Shown here in pieces: positions 1 to 7,382 of a DNA stretch of 60,109 nt. Position 1 is the first letter of the stretch, and every line of letters starts with the position of its first letter. The translations under genes were made by a program, and so were the position numbers. Source of the DNA: a virus; the IMG/VR virus record IMGVR_UViG_3300037961_003044, positions 658 to 60,766 of that record; one strand, given 5' to 3'. Under the pieces are notes generated by a model. It ran no database searches, was not told where the DNA came from, and saw only the letters and a program-made list of their open reading frames with translations.

Positions 1-150
1 ACAATTCCTCGATTGTTCCCACCAGTGCTGTCGGCGAAATACAGCGAACCATCGTTCCCTGTTCCCGTAAGAATTGTAATGCCGTTGTCGCCACTTTCAG
101 CACCTACAACTAGATTGTCGGCCTTACTGTTGTAACTACCCGGCGAGGCT
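1..150. repeat. Fiber repeat, left copy (pairs with 39514-39663)
   Basis: Compared by eye with 39514-39663, about 7 mismatches fall in the first 137 bases, including one run of 59 identical bases (positions 43-101). Similarity drops sharply after about base 137. Both copies are in the same orientation inside fiber genes, 39.5 kb apart. A second shared block (about 787-960 versus 39702-39870) is closer to 80% identical. Confidence 0.85.
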
Positions 151-1271
151 GTCCCGATGCCGACCGACCCGCCGTTGAAATAGCTGTTGCCGTTGGCTTG
201 GACGCTCACTTGAGCGCCCCCACCGGCTGTATAAAGAAGGAACGAACCGTGTCCCCCAGCATCCTCCAAATTCGACACAATACCCGAACTGGTGCGGGTG
301 ATCATCATCGAGCTGTTAGTAGTGCCAGTTATGTCGAGTTTTGAGCTGGCAGAGGTCGCTCCGATTGCCAGATCACCGTCACTAGTAAGCCTGATACGCT
401 CGCTGTCGTTCGTATAGAACAACATGTTGTTGCCCGTGTGGTAATACGATATGCGGCCTGGTGCGTTTGCCACACCGTCCATAAAATATAGGTGCCCTCC
501 CCCATCTGAATTAGTGGCTATAGTGATGCCCTGATGAGCGTCTGCCCCCGTTCCTACCACCAGCGCATTGGCATTACTGAAGTAGTCACCCGGCGAGGAA
601 TTCAATATGCCGACTCCCGTCGATTCGATTCTCATTCGCTCGGTGAACGAAGCACCAGTCGTGAAAATCAACCCATCGCTTGTGTCAACATTGATAGAGC
701 CGCGCACTGCGCTGGCGTCTTTGAGCTGGAGGTAGGCGCCGCCGCCCTTTTGAAGAATCAGATTGCCGCCAGTGTCGATGGTTGCGCGAGTGATGTTGTT
801 GGTCTTGAAATACAGGTTGTGATTGCTCAGAGGCCCAACGTATGCGCCTGTGTTGTCAGCCTGTAAATGATTGACACAACCACCTGTCGAAGTGGCGGCA
901 ATTCGCGCATTGGCAGCTGTCACATCCAGCTCATACGTGGGCGAGCCCCCTATTCCTACAAACCCAGTTGCACCGTCAATGAGCATCGACTGAGTGTCCA
1001 GCGCACTGGCTACACTCGTTCGGAACACGATGTCGCCACCGACATTGTAGGCATCGATGTAGTAGCTACCGTTCTCAGAGCGGAGAAAATTGCTGGCGTA
1101 GGTGGTTTTGTTGCCACCGAACTCCACGACCACATTCTCGTCAAAATTACCACCGAGCGTTGAGGCTGTAATTTTACGAGTGCCTGACGTTGCGCCATCG
1201 ATGGCAATGTAGTCGTCTGCGTTTGTAGTCGACGTCGTAGTCGAAATATCTTTGATGCGTGTGTTGGCCAT
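1..1271 (-). CDS. Tail fiber protein, module A (3' end beyond window)
   Basis: A partial frame of 423 codons, open to the left edge of the window. The start is an ATG at 1271, two codons after which reads T-R-I-K-D-I-S. The N-terminal segment D-D-Y-I-A-I-D-G-x-x-x-G-T-R-K is almost the same as in the second fiber at 38955-40358, and I take it as the virion attachment part. The rest is a chain of short, glycine- and serine-rich beta units of the form S-P-x-Y-E-L-D-V, N-L-Y-x-K-T-N-N and I-G-T-x-S-P-G, typical of trimeric phage fibers. The last 50 codons in the window are about 95% identical at DNA level to 39514-39663. It is last in the operon 2785-1. Role inferred: receptor-binding or collar fiber; receptor unknown. 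Confidence 0.75.
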   Translation of the reverse strand, partial: MANTRIKDISTTTSTTNADDYIAIDGATSGTRKITASTLGGNFDENVVVEFGGNKTTYASNFLRSENGSYYIDAYNVGGDIVFRTSVASALDTQSMLIDGATGFVGIGGSPTYELDVTAANARIAATSTGGCVNHLQADNTGAYVGPLSNHNLYFKTNNITRATIDTGGNLILQKGGGAYLQLKDASAVRGSINVDTSDGLIFTTGASFTERMRIESTGVGILNSSPGDYFSNANALVVGTGADAHQGITIATNSDGGGHLYFMDGVANAPGRISYYHTGNNMLFYTNDSERIRLTSDGDLAIGATSASSKLDITGTTNSSMMITRTSSGIVSNLEDAGGHGSFLLYTAGGGAQVSVQANGNSYFNGGSVGIGTASPGSYNSKADNLVVGAESGDNGITILTGTGNDGSLYFADSTGGNNRGI

Positions 1272-1276
1272 GGTGC

Positions 1277-1432
1277 TTAATTGTCGGAGTGATCAGCAAT
1301 TGTTAAGTAGTCCCCGTCTTCAGTCAGGAAATTGTCGTTGTCGCTTTCGATTAAAAAATATTCACTGACGACAACGTCACTGTTGGTTGTGGGTGCGAAC
1401 CCGAACCCTGTTCCTAGACCTGCATTGCTCAT
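1277..1432 (-). CDS. Small acidic protein before the fiber gene (51 aa)
   Basis: A 51-residue acidic protein starting M-S-N-A-G-L-G and ending A-D-H-S-D-N. The start overlaps the stop of the upstream 97-residue gene in an ATGA junction, and its own stop lies 5 bases before the fiber start, so it is translationally coupled. Module B has a 47-residue protein in the same place (40364-40507) with the same E-Y-[FL]-[LV] and repeated acidic pattern. That conserved position is the best evidence it is real. Function unknown; perhaps a structural or assembly partner of the fiber. Confidence 0.6.
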   Translation of the reverse strand: MSNAGLGTGFGFAPTTNSDVVVSEYFLIESDNDNFLTEDGDYLTIADHSDN

Positions 1433-1722
1433 GCGTCGTAGGCAGTAATCGCTCCAGTGCTAACCACAATCTGGGTCGCAGAACAGCAACGCCAGGTGCT
1501 ACCTGCTTGAAGAGATATGTTTGTTAAGGTGCCAGTCAGGTTGGGGCTAGTAACGCTGGTTAGAACGGTGCTGGTATGTGCAAAAATATAGCTGAAATTA
1601 CCGTTCAGGGTTCCTGCTCCACTCTGGTAGGTTCCTTTGCTGGACCCAAAATGACCGTCGTCTCCGACTCTGACTGTTCTATAAACGTCGTTATTATCGA
1701 CTCCTGTAATTAGTGATGGCAT
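1429..1722 (-). CDS. Small structural-type protein (97 aa)
   Basis: Rich in Thr, Ser, Val and Gly, and beta-prone. It ends V-S-T-G-A-I-T-A-Y-D-A; the module B protein at 40507-40824 sits in the same slot and ends T-S-G-S-I-V-A-Y-N-S-S-N. This looks like a pair of divergent homologues upstream of the fiber. A copy of the 13-bp site lies 8 bases upstream of its start (1731-1743). I do not recognise the family; a small virion or fiber-accessory protein is the likeliest role. Confidence 0.6.
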   Translation of the reverse strand: MPSLITGVDNNDVYRTVRVGDDGHFGSSKGTYQSGAGTLNGNFSYIFAHTSTVLTSVTSPNLTGTLTNISLQAGSTWRCCSATQIVVSTGAITAYDA

Positions 1723-1730
1723 GAGATGTA

Positions 1731-1743
1731 GGTGTTAGTCACC
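1731..1743 (-). promoter_or_regulatory. Stoperator-like site, exact GGTGACTAACACC
   Basis: Exact 13-bp match in the minus-sense direction, the direction of transcription. It lies between the stop of the 1753-2484 gene and the start at 1722. Confidence 0.6.
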
Positions 1744-1752
1744 TGGAGCAAA

Positions 1753-2484
1753 TTAATAAGTCGAAACTTGCAGCCTGGTGGTTTGCCCCTGTTGGGTGTG
1801 TAGTTTTAAAAGTTCGTGGTCCAGGGCCCCTCTTGCGTCCGACTCTGCTACCCTGGCCCTGTCGAGTTCCCCGTTGTGTCGCAGGTAGTCTGCGTAGGCA
1901 CCTCTGATAAGGTAGTCTGAGAATAAGTATGGAACGGAAACCAAAGACCAATAAGTTGGTTGGGTCTTTGGACTATTGTCTGCCCCTGAGGCTACGTCCT
2001 GGAGGGCTATATAAAAGTTGCCGTGACTGTTGTCATAGACATGGTCGCCTGTGACGTAGGCTTTGCTTTGGCTGTAAAGTTCACCAGCAAACTCTGGTGC
2101 CACTTTGCGAAATTGAATGTAGACCTGAGAGTTGCTGGATGAAATCTGAACTCCGTTTTCACTCAGGTAGTGAGACAGGCTCTGGACGTCTGTGTTTGCC
2201 TTGGGTGACTTGTTCCAGACTGCGAAGACCTCAGACATCTCGGTCTGACCTGCCTGGTCAAGTGCTATAAAGTTGCCTTCATCACCTCCGCTTTGGGTGA
2301 CGGTGCGTTGTTCAGTTACACAGACTTCAGGCCACTTGGCGGCCTCCCAACCAAACCTAATACGTCGACTGACCAAGTCTCTTATGAGTCGCCACTCGGT
2401 TGTGGGTAGCGTGTCATGGTCAATGCCTGCCAGGTTGCAAACCTGCTTGAGGACTGTTCTGTAGTTGAGTGGCCTATGAGCCAT
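1753..2484 (-). CDS. Probable head-tail adaptor or tail protein (243 aa)
   Basis: The start is taken at the ATG at 2484 (M-A-H-R-P-L), two codons inside a longer TTG-started frame; it overlaps the upstream stop by 11 bases. The N-terminus is helical and rich in Trp, Arg and Glu; the middle has aromatic patches such as Y-W-S-L-V-S-V-P-Y-L-F-S-D-Y and a Y-A-D-Y-L-R motif; the C-terminus is helical. This resembles the small tail-adaptor proteins of podoviruses, and its place between capsid and fiber genes fits. The assignment rests on context and size; no decisive motif. Confidence 0.5.
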   Translation of the reverse strand: MAHRPLNYRTVLKQVCNLAGIDHDTLPTTEWRLIRDLVSRRIRFGWEAAKWPEVCVTEQRTVTQSGGDEGNFIALDQAGQTEMSEVFAVWNKSPKANTDVQSLSHYLSENGVQISSSNSQVYIQFRKVAPEFAGELYSQSKAYVTGDHVYDNSHGNFYIALQDVASGADNSPKTQPTYWSLVSVPYLFSDYLIRGAYADYLRHNGELDRARVAESDARGALDHELLKLHTQQGQTTRLQVSTY

Positions 2485-2785
2485 AACCAACCTGAGTCTT
2501 TCCAGTGCCTCCGCTCTTCACACGCAGCTCGGGGTTGTTGCGAGCCATGTATTTTCTGAAGTCGGGGTCCTTCCAAATCTCTTTGCCCTCTCGCTTGGTC
2601 CACTCCTGGTAGACCTTGTTGTCCACTTCCATGACTGGTCGGCCCATTCCATTGATAGAACGACGGTCCTGGTTGTGTTTAGCAATCTCACGTTGTCGCT
2701 GAATGGCTTCAGCGTGACGCCGCTCATGGGAGTCGATGTGAGCTTGGGCGAGTTTGTCTCTAACTTCTTGTGTGATGTCTGACAT
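2474..2785 (-). CDS. Small charged protein after the capsid gene (103 aa)
   Basis: The frame runs further upstream, but the sensible start is the ATG at 2785 (M-S-D-I-T-Q-E-V-R); beyond it the frame reads through a hairpin region. Highly charged, with an H-E-R-R-H-A-E-A-I-Q-R-Q-R helix that could form a coiled coil, and it ends in Gly and Lys. Not recognised. It follows the capsid gene and precedes the adaptor-like gene, so a virion or assembly role is plausible. Confidence 0.55.
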   Translation of the reverse strand: MSDITQEVRDKLAQAHIDSHERRHAEAIQRQREIAKHNQDRRSINGMGRPVMEVDNKVYQEWTKREGKEIWKDPDFRKYMARNNPELRVKSGGTGKTQVGYGS

Positions 2786-2841
2786 AAATCTGTCCCCGTA
2801 AGGAGGGAGAGAGTTTCCCCTCTCCCCCCCAGGAGGTGTGT

Positions 2842-2854
2842 TGCGTGACCAGGT
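2842..2854 (+). promoter_or_regulatory. Degenerate stoperator-like site GGTGACCCACACC
   Basis: 11 of 13 match to the repeated site, here in plus sense. It sits inside a perfect inverted repeat CCAGGTG-N5-CACCTGG (2840-2858), in the leader between the capsid stop and the start at 2785. Confidence 0.4.
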
Positions 2855-2875
2855 GACCCACACCTGGAATTGTTC

Positions 2876-2895
2876 AGAGTTGTTGCAACAACTCT
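2876..2895. repeat. 20-bp perfect palindrome after the capsid stop
   Basis: The palindrome AGAGTTGTTGCAACAACTCT begins at the last base of the capsid stop codon. Its 14-bp core GTTGTTGCAACAAC occurs again at 16693-16706 and 19797-19810. A second hairpin (GGGAGAG...CTCTCCC, about 2805-2826) lies further along the same leader. Possible mRNA 3'-end structure or protein site. Confidence 0.45.
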
Positions 2896-3947
2896 TAGAG
2901 AGCAGGGCTGAACTGTCCGAGACCCTTAGGGTTGCGGACCTGAAGCGTTGCTCGGCCTTCAATCATGATGCGTTCGCCACCACCACGGTCTTCAAAAGTT
3001 TCGACCGTTGGCGATTTCTCCAACCGGACATCCACTTTGTCCATATCGAGCAAGTAGCCTCGGCCAGCTTCTTGGGCGAAGGTAACTCCTGGGCGATTTG
3101 CTCCGATGAAGTTGTCGGCAATGACCTCAACTTGACCAAAGTCACCTTCAAAGATGGTGGTCGTGTTGGTGATTTTGGTTCCGTCACCGTCGTAGTTCAG
3201 GTTGCGTTGGCTGTAACCAGCGGTTGCAATCGTGCGGGTGAAGTCAGTGAATGCTCGGCGAAGAGTTGCATCGCAGAACAGTTTGTAGTCACCAATCATT
3301 CCAGTGTTCGTCCAGATGGTCTGAAGCATGGTTTGAATGTCGGACTCAGTAAGGTCGGCGGTTGCGTCTCCGTTGATTTGACCGTCAGCAGGACGGAAGG
3401 CGGCGGGAACCTCGAAGCCAGAAGCCTGACCAGCCAGGGAACCGAAACCTGCCGTGTTGATTGTGCTATCGCCACGAACCCAAACACCCATTGCACGAAG
3501 CAAGTAAGGGTTGGTTCCGTCGTCTGTGTCGAACTCCTGGTCAGAGAGCATGGTTGTTTCCATGTCTCGGAGAAGTTCAACGCCTTTGACTGCAACTGCG
3601 TTTGCCTTTTCGTCGGCTACACCAGCGATGACAGAAACGTCACCAGCCAGACGTGAAATCATGGCTGCACGTCTGAAGGTCTGGAGGTAGTTGAACAGGA
3701 GGGCTCGGGAACCTGCTGGGTTCTCGTAGTCGCCACCACCGGTCTCGGTGATGTCCTTACCGTCAACAATTCCACCCAGGCTAGGAGATGCATAAGCGTC
3801 TACAGGCCAGTCCATGCGGGTGTTCTGAGGGGTGGTTCCCTTGTTCACAAGGGACATGAAAGGGGTCGCCTTCTCGTCAACCCGTGTCAACAGGTCGAGT
3901 AAGTCTTCACGTTTTGCGACCTGACTGCGTTCTAATAATGATGCCAT
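2895..3947 (-). CDS. Major capsid protein, module A (DUF5309-type)
   Basis: 350 residues, a normal length for an HK97-fold capsid protein. The N-terminal stretch R-E-D-L-L-D-L-L-T-R-V-D-E-K-A-T-P-F-M-S matches what I remember of the DUF5309 / SU10-like capsid family. Later come alternating beta and helical segments and a C-terminal G-R-A-T-L-Q-V-R-N-P-K-G region. It lies 12 bases after the scaffold gene, with a fair ribosome site (AAGGA) before ATG 3947. It shows no obvious similarity to the module B capsid candidate at 40874-42103, so the window encodes two different shells. Confidence 0.85.
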   Translation of the reverse strand: MASLLERSQVAKREDLLDLLTRVDEKATPFMSLVNKGTTPQNTRMDWPVDAYASPSLGGIVDGKDITETGGGDYENPAGSRALLFNYLQTFRRAAMISRLAGDVSVIAGVADEKANAVAVKGVELLRDMETTMLSDQEFDTDDGTNPYLLRAMGVWVRGDSTINTAGFGSLAGQASGFEVPAAFRPADGQINGDATADLTESDIQTMLQTIWTNTGMIGDYKLFCDATLRRAFTDFTRTIATAGYSQRNLNYDGDGTKITNTTTIFEGDFGQVEVIADNFIGANRPGVTFAQEAGRGYLLDMDKVDVRLEKSPTVETFEDRGGGERIMIEGRATLQVRNPKGLGQFSPAL

Positions 3948-3959
3948 ATCTAGTTGTCC

Positions 3960-4937
3960 TTAGTTGATAAATGCCGCTTTGATGAAGTCTCTAAGACCAT
4001 CCTTCGAGCCGGTTTTCATCACACGTTTCTTGGCACTGGCAATAGCTTCTTCCGATGCACTCAGGGTTGCCTTCTGTGCAGCAGGCTTCCCAGGTTGAGG
4101 CGTGGGGTCAGGTGTTGTGTTTGCTACTTTTGCCTTGTTGGCCTGTTCTTGCTCTACGTAGAAGCCAACTAAGGCTCTAGCAAGATACAGGTCCACTTCA
4201 GGCAGTTGCTTAATAGCAGGGTTCGCCTGCTTAACCTGATCGACCCATGCCCGTGCAGGGTTTTGAGGGTCCTTCAGCCATGGGTATTTTTCGGATGCGA
4301 ACTCAAAAGACCGGGTTTGCTCGAGAATCTGTTTCCTTCGCTTGGGTATGTCGCTCTCCCTGGAGAACTCAGCATTGATGCTAAGGTCTTCTAACCAGGC
4401 TTCGACATCGTCGGGCAGTTCTTGCCCAGTGCGATTCTTGATTTCTCCTTCTACCGATTCTGGGTCGCGCCGATAGCGTGAGAGGGCTTTCTTTGCCCAC
4501 CTTTCCGCTTCCAGGGCTTGGTCCTCAAGCCTCTCCAGGTCGTCAAAGCTTGACGCCTCCTGGATGAGGTCTGAAATGCCAGTTTGCGACTGCTCTGCTG
4601 GTTGGCGTTGCTGCTTTTGAAGCTCAAACTGTTTCTCACGCAGGTCTTCGATCTCACGTTGGAGTTCGTTCTTCTGCCATGTCAGTTTGTCAACACGCTT
4701 GCGCCAGGAGTAGTCGTTGTTCGTGTCAGAGTCCGTCTCTGCCTTTGGCTCTTCCGGTTGCGGCAATTCGCCTTCCGTAGCCTCGGGCACAGGTGGTGTT
4801 TCTGCGTTTTGTTCGGAGGGTTCAGAGTCGCCAAGGCTTTGCTTGATCGCCGCTCTTACTGCGTCCATTGCACCAGAATCAGGTAGGTCTTCCACTGTAG
4901 GCTGGTGTTCTACAGTCGTAGTTTTATCGTCGGACAT
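3960..4937 (-). CDS. Capsid scaffold-type protein, module A
   Basis: 325 residues from ATG 4937 (M-S-D-D-K-T-T-T); a TTG three codons upstream is less likely. Typical scaffold composition: a disordered acidic and Pro-rich N-terminus, a coiled-coil centre (K-N-E-L-Q-R-E-I-E-D-L-R-E-K-Q-F-E-L-Q-K), and a basic C-terminus ending K-A-A-F-I-N. Directly upstream of the capsid gene, as expected. It would organise capsid assembly and then leave the shell. Called by composition and position. Confidence 0.75.
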   Translation of the reverse strand: MSDDKTTTVEHQPTVEDLPDSGAMDAVRAAIKQSLGDSEPSEQNAETPPVPEATEGELPQPEEPKAETDSDTNNDYSWRKRVDKLTWQKNELQREIEDLREKQFELQKQQRQPAEQSQTGISDLIQEASSFDDLERLEDQALEAERWAKKALSRYRRDPESVEGEIKNRTGQELPDDVEAWLEDLSINAEFSRESDIPKRRKQILEQTRSFEFASEKYPWLKDPQNPARAWVDQVKQANPAIKQLPEVDLYLARALVGFYVEQEQANKAKVANTTPDPTPQPGKPAAQKATLSASEEAIASAKKRVMKTGSKDGLRDFIKAAFIN

Positions 4938-4998
4938 GCTGTTCAATCGGGTCGCAAGTTACCCTTCACACAGGTCTTGGTGGCGCCTGAGGGGCCAA

Positions 4999-5011
4999 GG
5001 TGTTAGTCACC
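4999..5011 (-). promoter_or_regulatory. Stoperator-like site, exact GGTGACTAACACC
   Basis: Exact match in the direction of transcription, 61 bases upstream of the scaffold ATG and just after the 5054-5311 gene. The leader beyond it has an imperfect inverted repeat (CTTGG...CCAAG). Confidence 0.6.
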
Positions 5012-5053
5012 TAAAGCGAAAAGTAAGAGAAACAGTTTTGGCGTCAAGGGGGT

Positions 5054-5311
5054 CTACTCAGTTTCTTTCGGTTTGTTAGCGTCCTTGAACAGGTTCTCAA
5101 AACCGAAATACATGTCCTGCATCATGGACAGACGCCCAGCCTGGTAGTGTCTTTGGCCGTCGTTGGCATCTGGGGCAGCAGTTGCCAGGGCTTCACCCTT
5201 CATTGATTCGTTGAGAATATAGAGCAGGCCCTGGCGAACAGGGTGGTCCTCGCTCATGGCAAATGCCTGCAACAACTCGGGCGGGTAGCCCTGGAATTCA
5301 TAATCATCCAT
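5054..5311 (-). CDS. Small protein between portal and scaffold (85 aa)
   Basis: Overlaps the portal stop by 8 bases, so coupled to it. Begins M-D-D-Y-E-F-Q-G-Y-P-P-E-L-L, with a helical Y-Q-A-G-R-L-S-M-M-Q-D-M-Y core and an acidic end. A small gene occupies the same slot in module B (43446-43658). Such small proteins between portal and scaffold are common in podoviruses, but I do not know the function. Confidence 0.6.
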   Translation of the reverse strand: MDDYEFQGYPPELLQAFAMSEDHPVRQGLLYILNESMKGEALATAAPDANDGQRHYQAGRLSMMQDMYFGFENLFKDANKPKETE

Positions 5312-7382
5312 TCGGGTTCACTCCTATTCGTCCGATCTGTTTGTTTTGCTGCTGCATCATAGACATATTCAAGTTCTGCGAGAACGACTGGACAAGTTGT
5401 TGGAACTGTTCGTCTCCCTGGAGCAGTTCCTGGTATTTAGGGTTGGAGGCAATGATTTGCTGCATGAACTGCAACTTGATGCCTGCGCTCGGGTCGTTCT
5501 CAACGAAGTTAGGTTGGTTACCCAAGGCCATCAGGGCTACCTGGTTGTTGACGTCGTCAAACATCTTCTTAGTAGCTTCAGCCTCTTCTGTGACCAGTTC
5601 TGTTGCCAGGGTTGGGTCGATAACTTGGAGCTTCTTCCTGATAAGCTTAGTCCTGTCGACGATGCCCATGGTGTCTTCTGGCAAGACAAATTGTGAGATG
5701 GCCTGAAGTTTTTTCTGCACAAACTCGTTGTCTAGTTCGCGAATGTCAAAGTGCAGGCTCAGGTTGTATTTATTAGGGTCTCGAGGGATGCCCATGTTGG
5801 TGCCTGTCACCTGGGCAAAACGTTCATCAGAGTCAAACTTCTGAGTGAGTTCCCACATTCTGCCGACCACTGAAGACATGTGACGCAACCAGCGATGCAC
5901 GTAGGCCTGCTGGTTGAGCTGGGTTTCTACGGGTGGTATGGCTGCGTTGGGCCGACCGAAATACCTGTCTGTCCGAACGGTAATATCGTTGATGAGCTGG
6001 AATGCCAGTTCAGAACCTCGACGAGGTGGTTCCATCCAGGAGATGTCGTTGGGCCTTTGCTCGGCCACCTGGACACCTGGGCCCACTTTAATTCTTTGAC
6101 CGTAGCGCAAGGGCACCTTGAGTGGTGGAAGTATCTCGAAGCTTGATCGGTCGGTCAGACTGTCAGACTGGACCTTGATTTCGTTCTGCCAGGTCTTAAC
6201 AATCTCAGCCACTCCCCTGCTTTCAATAGGGCTGCGACGGGTCTTCTCCCTAGTAAAACATTCAAACGGGTAAGTGTCGCCTGCTTCAGTTACCAGTCGG
6301 TGTTCACCAAAGACCTCCTCTCCTCGAGGGTCTCTCTCCAGGTAAGGAGAGAACACTGTCAGGTAGATGCCAGGCATACCACTGTCAGTGGTTCTTCGAG
6401 AATAGGCATGAACAACCTCTACCAGGTTGCTCTTGTCGTCCATGGTCTCGCTGGTGCCTACCACTGGGCTGACACCGTATTCAAACGTAGACGTGTTGTT
6501 GCCAGCAGTCTTCTTGATGGCTTCGCAGAAGTCTTTGTCCCACTCGCCAGAGGCTGCCTTTTCTTCTATCTCAGCGACCGTGTAAAAGTCCCTCCTGAAG
6601 ATGGCCCTGGCACGTTGCCAGTCGGTGGTTTCAGGCGGGAACAGGACTTCGTGGTAAGGACGGAGTGCAACAATAGATGGCTGGTTCTTAGTCATCTCGG
6701 GCACCTCAAAGGTGGTCTTACCAGTGTTTACAATCTCCCTGATGTGCTTGAGAGCCTTTGTCCTGGTCAGGCCTTTGTTGCCTGCGACCAGGAGGTCAGC
6801 CAGGTATTCCTGCTCGTTTTGCAGGGCAGCGGTTAGAGCGTCAACACTCGGCGGGTTGTCGGCCCCTAAGTAGCCGGTGAGTGTTTGGAGGTTTATTTCG
6901 CGGGGCACCTGGGCATAACAGCGCTCCCAGGTTACATGAAGGACGCTCCAACCATATTGCGCCGCATATTCGGAGTGCAGTTCCAGCTCTTCTTCCCAGT
7001 CTGGCTGCATCAAATTCGATAGCATCCAACGTAGGTATAACCCCACTGCACCAGATGCCTTGCAATCACTTGACTCAACCCCATCAACATTCAGGGCTGC
7101 CTTGGAAACGGCAGAAGTCCCCAGGTTTACCATGAAGTTGCAGACCTCGTCTGCTAATCGAATGCGGGTGTCACTGGCACCTTCCCAGGGAAATGGTTGT
7201 TGGCCAATGTCGGCTGCGTGTTTCTTACCGTCACTGCTTTGACCGTTCCAGAATGCAAACCGTGTGTTGTCTGCTTCCTGGACACGGTTGGTCATTCGCC
7301 GGTCGGTGTGAGCCCTACGGAAGTCTCTCCGCAATTCAGAAATGTTTGGTTCGGTTGTCGAAACCAATTTGTCGGTGTTCAT
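5304..7382 (-). CDS. Portal protein, module A
   Basis: 692 residues, in the range of large podovirus portals. The N-terminus is charged and helical; F-A-F-W-N-G-Q, the aromatic stretch F-P-W-E-G-A-S-D-T-R-I and a V-L-H-V-T-W-E-R segment resemble portal proteins of T7-like and related phages. A long helical, Gln- and Met-rich C-terminus (M-M-Q-Q-Q-N-K-Q) fits a barrel or tunnel-lining end. It directly follows the large terminase (stop and start touch at 7382), the usual head-gene order. It would form the dodecameric DNA channel and the docking site for terminase and tail. Confidence 0.85.
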   Translation of the reverse strand: MNTDKLVSTTEPNISELRRDFRRAHTDRRMTNRVQEADNTRFAFWNGQSSDGKKHAADIGQQPFPWEGASDTRIRLADEVCNFMVNLGTSAVSKAALNVDGVESSDCKASGAVGLYLRWMLSNLMQPDWEEELELHSEYAAQYGWSVLHVTWERCYAQVPREINLQTLTGYLGADNPPSVDALTAALQNEQEYLADLLVAGNKGLTRTKALKHIREIVNTGKTTFEVPEMTKNQPSIVALRPYHEVLFPPETTDWQRARAIFRRDFYTVAEIEEKAASGEWDKDFCEAIKKTAGNNTSTFEYGVSPVVGTSETMDDKSNLVEVVHAYSRRTTDSGMPGIYLTVFSPYLERDPRGEEVFGEHRLVTEAGDTYPFECFTREKTRRSPIESRGVAEIVKTWQNEIKVQSDSLTDRSSFEILPPLKVPLRYGQRIKVGPGVQVAEQRPNDISWMEPPRRGSELAFQLINDITVRTDRYFGRPNAAIPPVETQLNQQAYVHRWLRHMSSVVGRMWELTQKFDSDERFAQVTGTNMGIPRDPNKYNLSLHFDIRELDNEFVQKKLQAISQFVLPEDTMGIVDRTKLIRKKLQVIDPTLATELVTEEAEATKKMFDDVNNQVALMALGNQPNFVENDPSAGIKLQFMQQIIASNPKYQELLQGDEQFQQLVQSFSQNLNMSMMQQQNKQIGRIGVNPNG

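Noticed and set aside
2838-3656. Long plus-strand open frame (272 codons) across the capsid gene
   Set aside because: Antisense shadow of a well-supported capsid gene; Cys- and Ser-rich composition with no motif.
6300-6836. 178-codon plus-strand frame in the portal gene
   Set aside because: Shadow of the portal reading frame on the other strand.
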